A program made the position numbers and the translations under genes. 64,000 bases of DNA, taken from Verrucomicrobiaceae bacterium (GTDB lineage Bacteria > Verrucomicrobiota > Verrucomicrobiia > Verrucomicrobiales > Akkermansiaceae). Positions 62,078-64,000 of this stretch are shown here, piece after piece. The stretch spans positions 1 through 64,000 of the forward strand of contig JAIXOR010000004.1 of the NCBI GenBank assembly GCA_027486655.1, in the 5' to 3' direction. Every line of letters begins with the position of its first letter. Positions within the stretch are counted from its first letter, which is position 1. The notes under the pieces were generated by a model. That model was given only the letters and a program-made list of their open reading frames with translations, ran no database searches and was not told the origin of the DNA.

Positions 62078-64000
62078 TCAGGCGGATTTCCTGCTTTCGT
62101 GCAACGCGAGGATCCGGATGATGGCCTCCTCGAAGGATTTCCGGAAATCCGCGTCTCCGGCATAGGTCTTGTAGAGATCCAGATCTTTCTTCCGCTCCTT
62201 GTTCACCGCTTGGGTGATCAAGCTGCGCAGGGCGATGTCGCGGTTCTGCTCGTCGGGATTGTCCACCACCTGGGCCTTGTAGGCGGCGCTTTCCTGCACG
62301 TGCTCCATGATCTTGATCAATTTGACGCGCTGTTCCTCCGGCGTGGCGTCCCAGGCGGAAAACCAGCGCTCGTTGAAATGGCGGATGATTTCGTCCAGCG
62401 GCGATTCCTCCTCATCGTCGCCGTGGTGGCCGCGGGGATTCGGATTCTCAGGTTCCAGTTCGGTGGGAGCGGCATCCAGCGCGATGCTCTCGTTCAGGTG
62501 CACCCGTTCCAGCGCGTAGGTGGACAGGTCCACGCTTTCCAGCAGGGCGTCCAGTTGGTCTTTGTCCTTGTCCCTCACCTTGAGCTTGGGGATCAGGAAT
62601 TTGAGGAACCAATGCAGCTTCTCCCATGCCTGAGCGGGAAAAGCCATGATGCAGGCGAGCTGGCCGTAGAGCTTCACGAATTGCTTGCCCTTGATCTTGA
62701 AGTCGATCTTGTCGTTCTCCTCCTCGATCAGATCAAAGCGGCTCACCGCCTCGTCGATGATCGGGTGGAGTTGCTCGGCATCCACGCCATTGAAAAACAA
62801 TTCGTTGAATCTCTCGACGTCTTCGTCTTCATAAACTCCGGCATCATCCATCGCTTCCTTCAGATCGTGGAGAACGTTCACGTCCGTCGGCTCGGTGAGC
62901 GAGGTGGAGGTGTAGAAGTCATCGAAGGCAGCCTTGATCTCCGCAGCGCTGTTGTAGAAATCCAGCACGAAGGTGTCCTGCTTCTGCATCTTCTCGTTGC
63001 AGCGGTTCAGGCGGGATAGTGTCTGCACGGCCAGCACGCCTTGCAACCGCTTGTCCACATACATCGTGTGCAGCAGCGGCTCATCGAAGCCGGTGAGGAA
63101 CTTGTTCGCCACCACCAGCAGGCGGTAGCCGGGATCCTTGAACTTTTCCGGGATATCCTTGCTGGGAAACCCGTTCAGGGAGTCCTCGGTGTGTTCGATG
63201 CCGTCCACCTTCTTCGTTCCTGAGAATGCGACAATGGCCTGGAACGGCGCGTTCGCCTTCTTCAACTCGTCGCGGATGGCGAAGAAATAGCGGATCGCGC
63301 TCTCGATGTTCCGCGTCACCACCATGCCGCGGGCCTGTCCTCGCAGTTTCTTGGTGCCTGCCACTTGTGTGACGAAATGATCCACCATCAGCGCGGCCTT
63401 GGTATCGATCGTCTGCTGATGGCTCTCCACGTAGGCCCTAAGCTTCTTCTGTGCCTTGGCGGTGTCGAATTCCGGATTGTCCTCGATGGATTTCTGGACC
63501 TCGTAATAGCTGCGGTAGGTCGTGTAGTTGGCGAGCACGTCGAGGATGAATCCCTCCTCGATGGCCTGCTTCATCGAATACAGGTCAAAGGGATTGAAGC
63601 CTCCATTTGCATTGCGGACGCCAAACTTCTCCAAGGTCGCCTTCTTCGGTGTGGCGGTGAAGGCGAAGTAGCTGGCGTTCTTGCCCATCTTCCGGCGTGC
63701 CATCGCTTGCAGGATCTTTTCCTGATAGTCCTCGGGCTCATCGTCCTCATCCGCGGCGCCGATGGTCATGTTCAGCTTGTCCGCGGACTGGCCGCCCTGC
63801 GAGGAATGCGCCTCGTCGATGATCACGGCGAACTTGCGGTCGCTCATGTCCGCGATGCCATCGACGATGAAGGGAAACTTCTGGATGGTGGTGGTGATGA
63901 GCCGCTTGCCTTTCTCCAAGTGGGAACGCAGGTCCGCCGCGCTGTCCGCATGGGCGAGCAGATTCTTGAACTCGGAAAACTGTCGGATGTTCCGGTCGAG
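62078..64000 (-). CDS. hsdR: Type I restriction enzyme R subunit, C-terminal part (5' end outside window)
   Basis: This is the motor and nuclease subunit of a type I restriction-modification enzyme; the frame is open through the right edge, where 'LDRNIRQFSEFKNLLAHADS' continues. About 640 residues are visible. 'FAVIIDEAHSSQGGQSADKL' is the DEAH box (motif II), 'ASYFAFTATPKKATLEKFGV' is the SAT-type motif III, and 'QTLSRLNRCNEKMQKQDTFV' is motif VI. The helical C-terminus 'LDEIIRHFNERWFSAWDATP' followed by 'LRSLITQAVNKERKKD' is the HsdM-contact region. The N-terminal PD-(D/E)xK nuclease and Walker A are outside. hsdM and hsdS should lie to the right if the locus is complete. Confidence 0.93.
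   Translation of the reverse strand, partial: LDRNIRQFSEFKNLLAHADSAADLRSHLEKGKRLITTTIQKFPFIVDGIADMSDRKFAVIIDEAHSSQGGQSADKLNMTIGAADEDDEPEDYQEKILQAMARRKMGKNASYFAFTATPKKATLEKFGVRNANGGFNPFDLYSMKQAIEEGFILDVLANYTTYRSYYEVQKSIEDNPEFDTAKAQKKLRAYVESHQQTIDTKAALMVDHFVTQVAGTKKLRGQARGMVVTRNIESAIRYFFAIRDELKKANAPFQAIVAFSGTKKVDGIEHTEDSLNGFPSKDIPEKFKDPGYRLLVVANKFLTGFDEPLLHTMYVDKRLQGVLAVQTLSRLNRCNEKMQKQDTFVLDFYNSAAEIKAAFDDFYTSTSLTEPTDVNVLHDLKEAMDDAGVYEDEDVERFNELFFNGVDAEQLHPIIDEAVSRFDLIEEENDKIDFKIKGKQFVKLYGQLACIMAFPAQAWEKLHWFLKFLIPKLKVRDKDKDQLDALLESVDLSTYALERVHLNESIALDAAPTELEPENPNPRGHHGDDEEESPLDEIIRHFNERWFSAWDATPEEQRVKLIKIMEHVQESAAYKAQVVDNPDEQNRDIALRSLITQAVNKERKKDLDLYKTYAGDADFRKSFEEAIIRILALHESRKSA

Noticed and set aside
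1..64000. Scattered (C/T)CTAAC(A/G) and GTTAG motifs throughout coding genes, resembling integron core sites
   Set aside because: About thirty copies occur in all reading frames, but none outside 26.7-31.7 kb is flanked by an L''/L' palindrome or sits at a gene boundary. The count is not above what base composition would give.

Overview
The window looks like chromosome of a high-GC member of the Verrucomicrobiota, most likely a Verrucomicrobiaceae/Luteolibacter-like heterotroph. The grounds are giant secreted proteins built from autotransporter-associated beta-strand (PATR) repeats, a DUF6288-type protein with a YdjY-domain partner, C-termini of the 'DADGDGLCNLLEFAL' kind, a dense set of secreted glycoside hydrolases, and a Bacteroidota/Verrucomicrobiota-style short topoisomerase IV A subunit. 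This is inferred from protein content; there is no rRNA, and no tRNA, CRISPR array or replication origin was seen.

Layout. (1) 1-18137, minus strand: three consecutive secreted-protein genes, namely a YdjY-domain protein, a 3935-residue DUF6288/PATR/Ig-like giant, and a zinc metalloprotease with PPC, cadherin-like, PA14 and near-identical 92-residue Ig-like repeats that runs off the left edge. (2) 18251-26351: a TlpA-like protein without its cysteines, dxr and cdsA (overlapping by 4 bp), a small EF-hand protein, a GH20 hexosaminidase and a parC-like topoisomerase gene. (3) 26583-31639: a more AT-rich block of eight small to medium genes, all on the minus strand and separated by integron attC sites. 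I read it as a gene-cassette array without an integrase in view (a CALIN). A palindromic REP-like element interrupts its last cassette. (4) 31640-32792: non-coding DNA full of direct repeats. (5) 32793-48288: an eight-gene, tightly coupled run of secreted carbohydrate-active enzymes (GH3, sialate O-acetylesterase-like, discoidin/GH9-like, GH95, five-bladed propeller GH, GH29, GH106, GH67-like), apparently aimed at a fucose- and rhamnose-rich glycan. (6) 48601-52569: a divergently transcribed PATR surface protein. (7) 52650-61954: housekeeping and mixed genes (prfA, di-heme cytochrome c peroxidase, thrS, a glycosyltransferase, an S9 peptidase with a VHL-beta domain, an ADP-ribosylglycohydrolase). 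(8) 62078-64000: the C-terminal two thirds of a type I restriction HsdR subunit, cut by the right edge.

How the genes work together. The glycan operon supplies extracytoplasmic enzymes that would remove terminal fucose, rhamnose, acetyl and glucosyl groups; no transporter, regulator or sulfatase is in view. dxr and cdsA link isoprenoid and phospholipid precursor synthesis. The cassette array is the most unusual part. Each cassette carries one gene whose start codon lies 1-27 nt from the recombination point. Several cassette 5' ends are complementary to the R'' box of the same cassette's own attC, as expected if each moved as a circle. Two neighbouring cassettes encode a LabA-like NYN protein and a DUF2806 protein, plausible accessory or defence functions.
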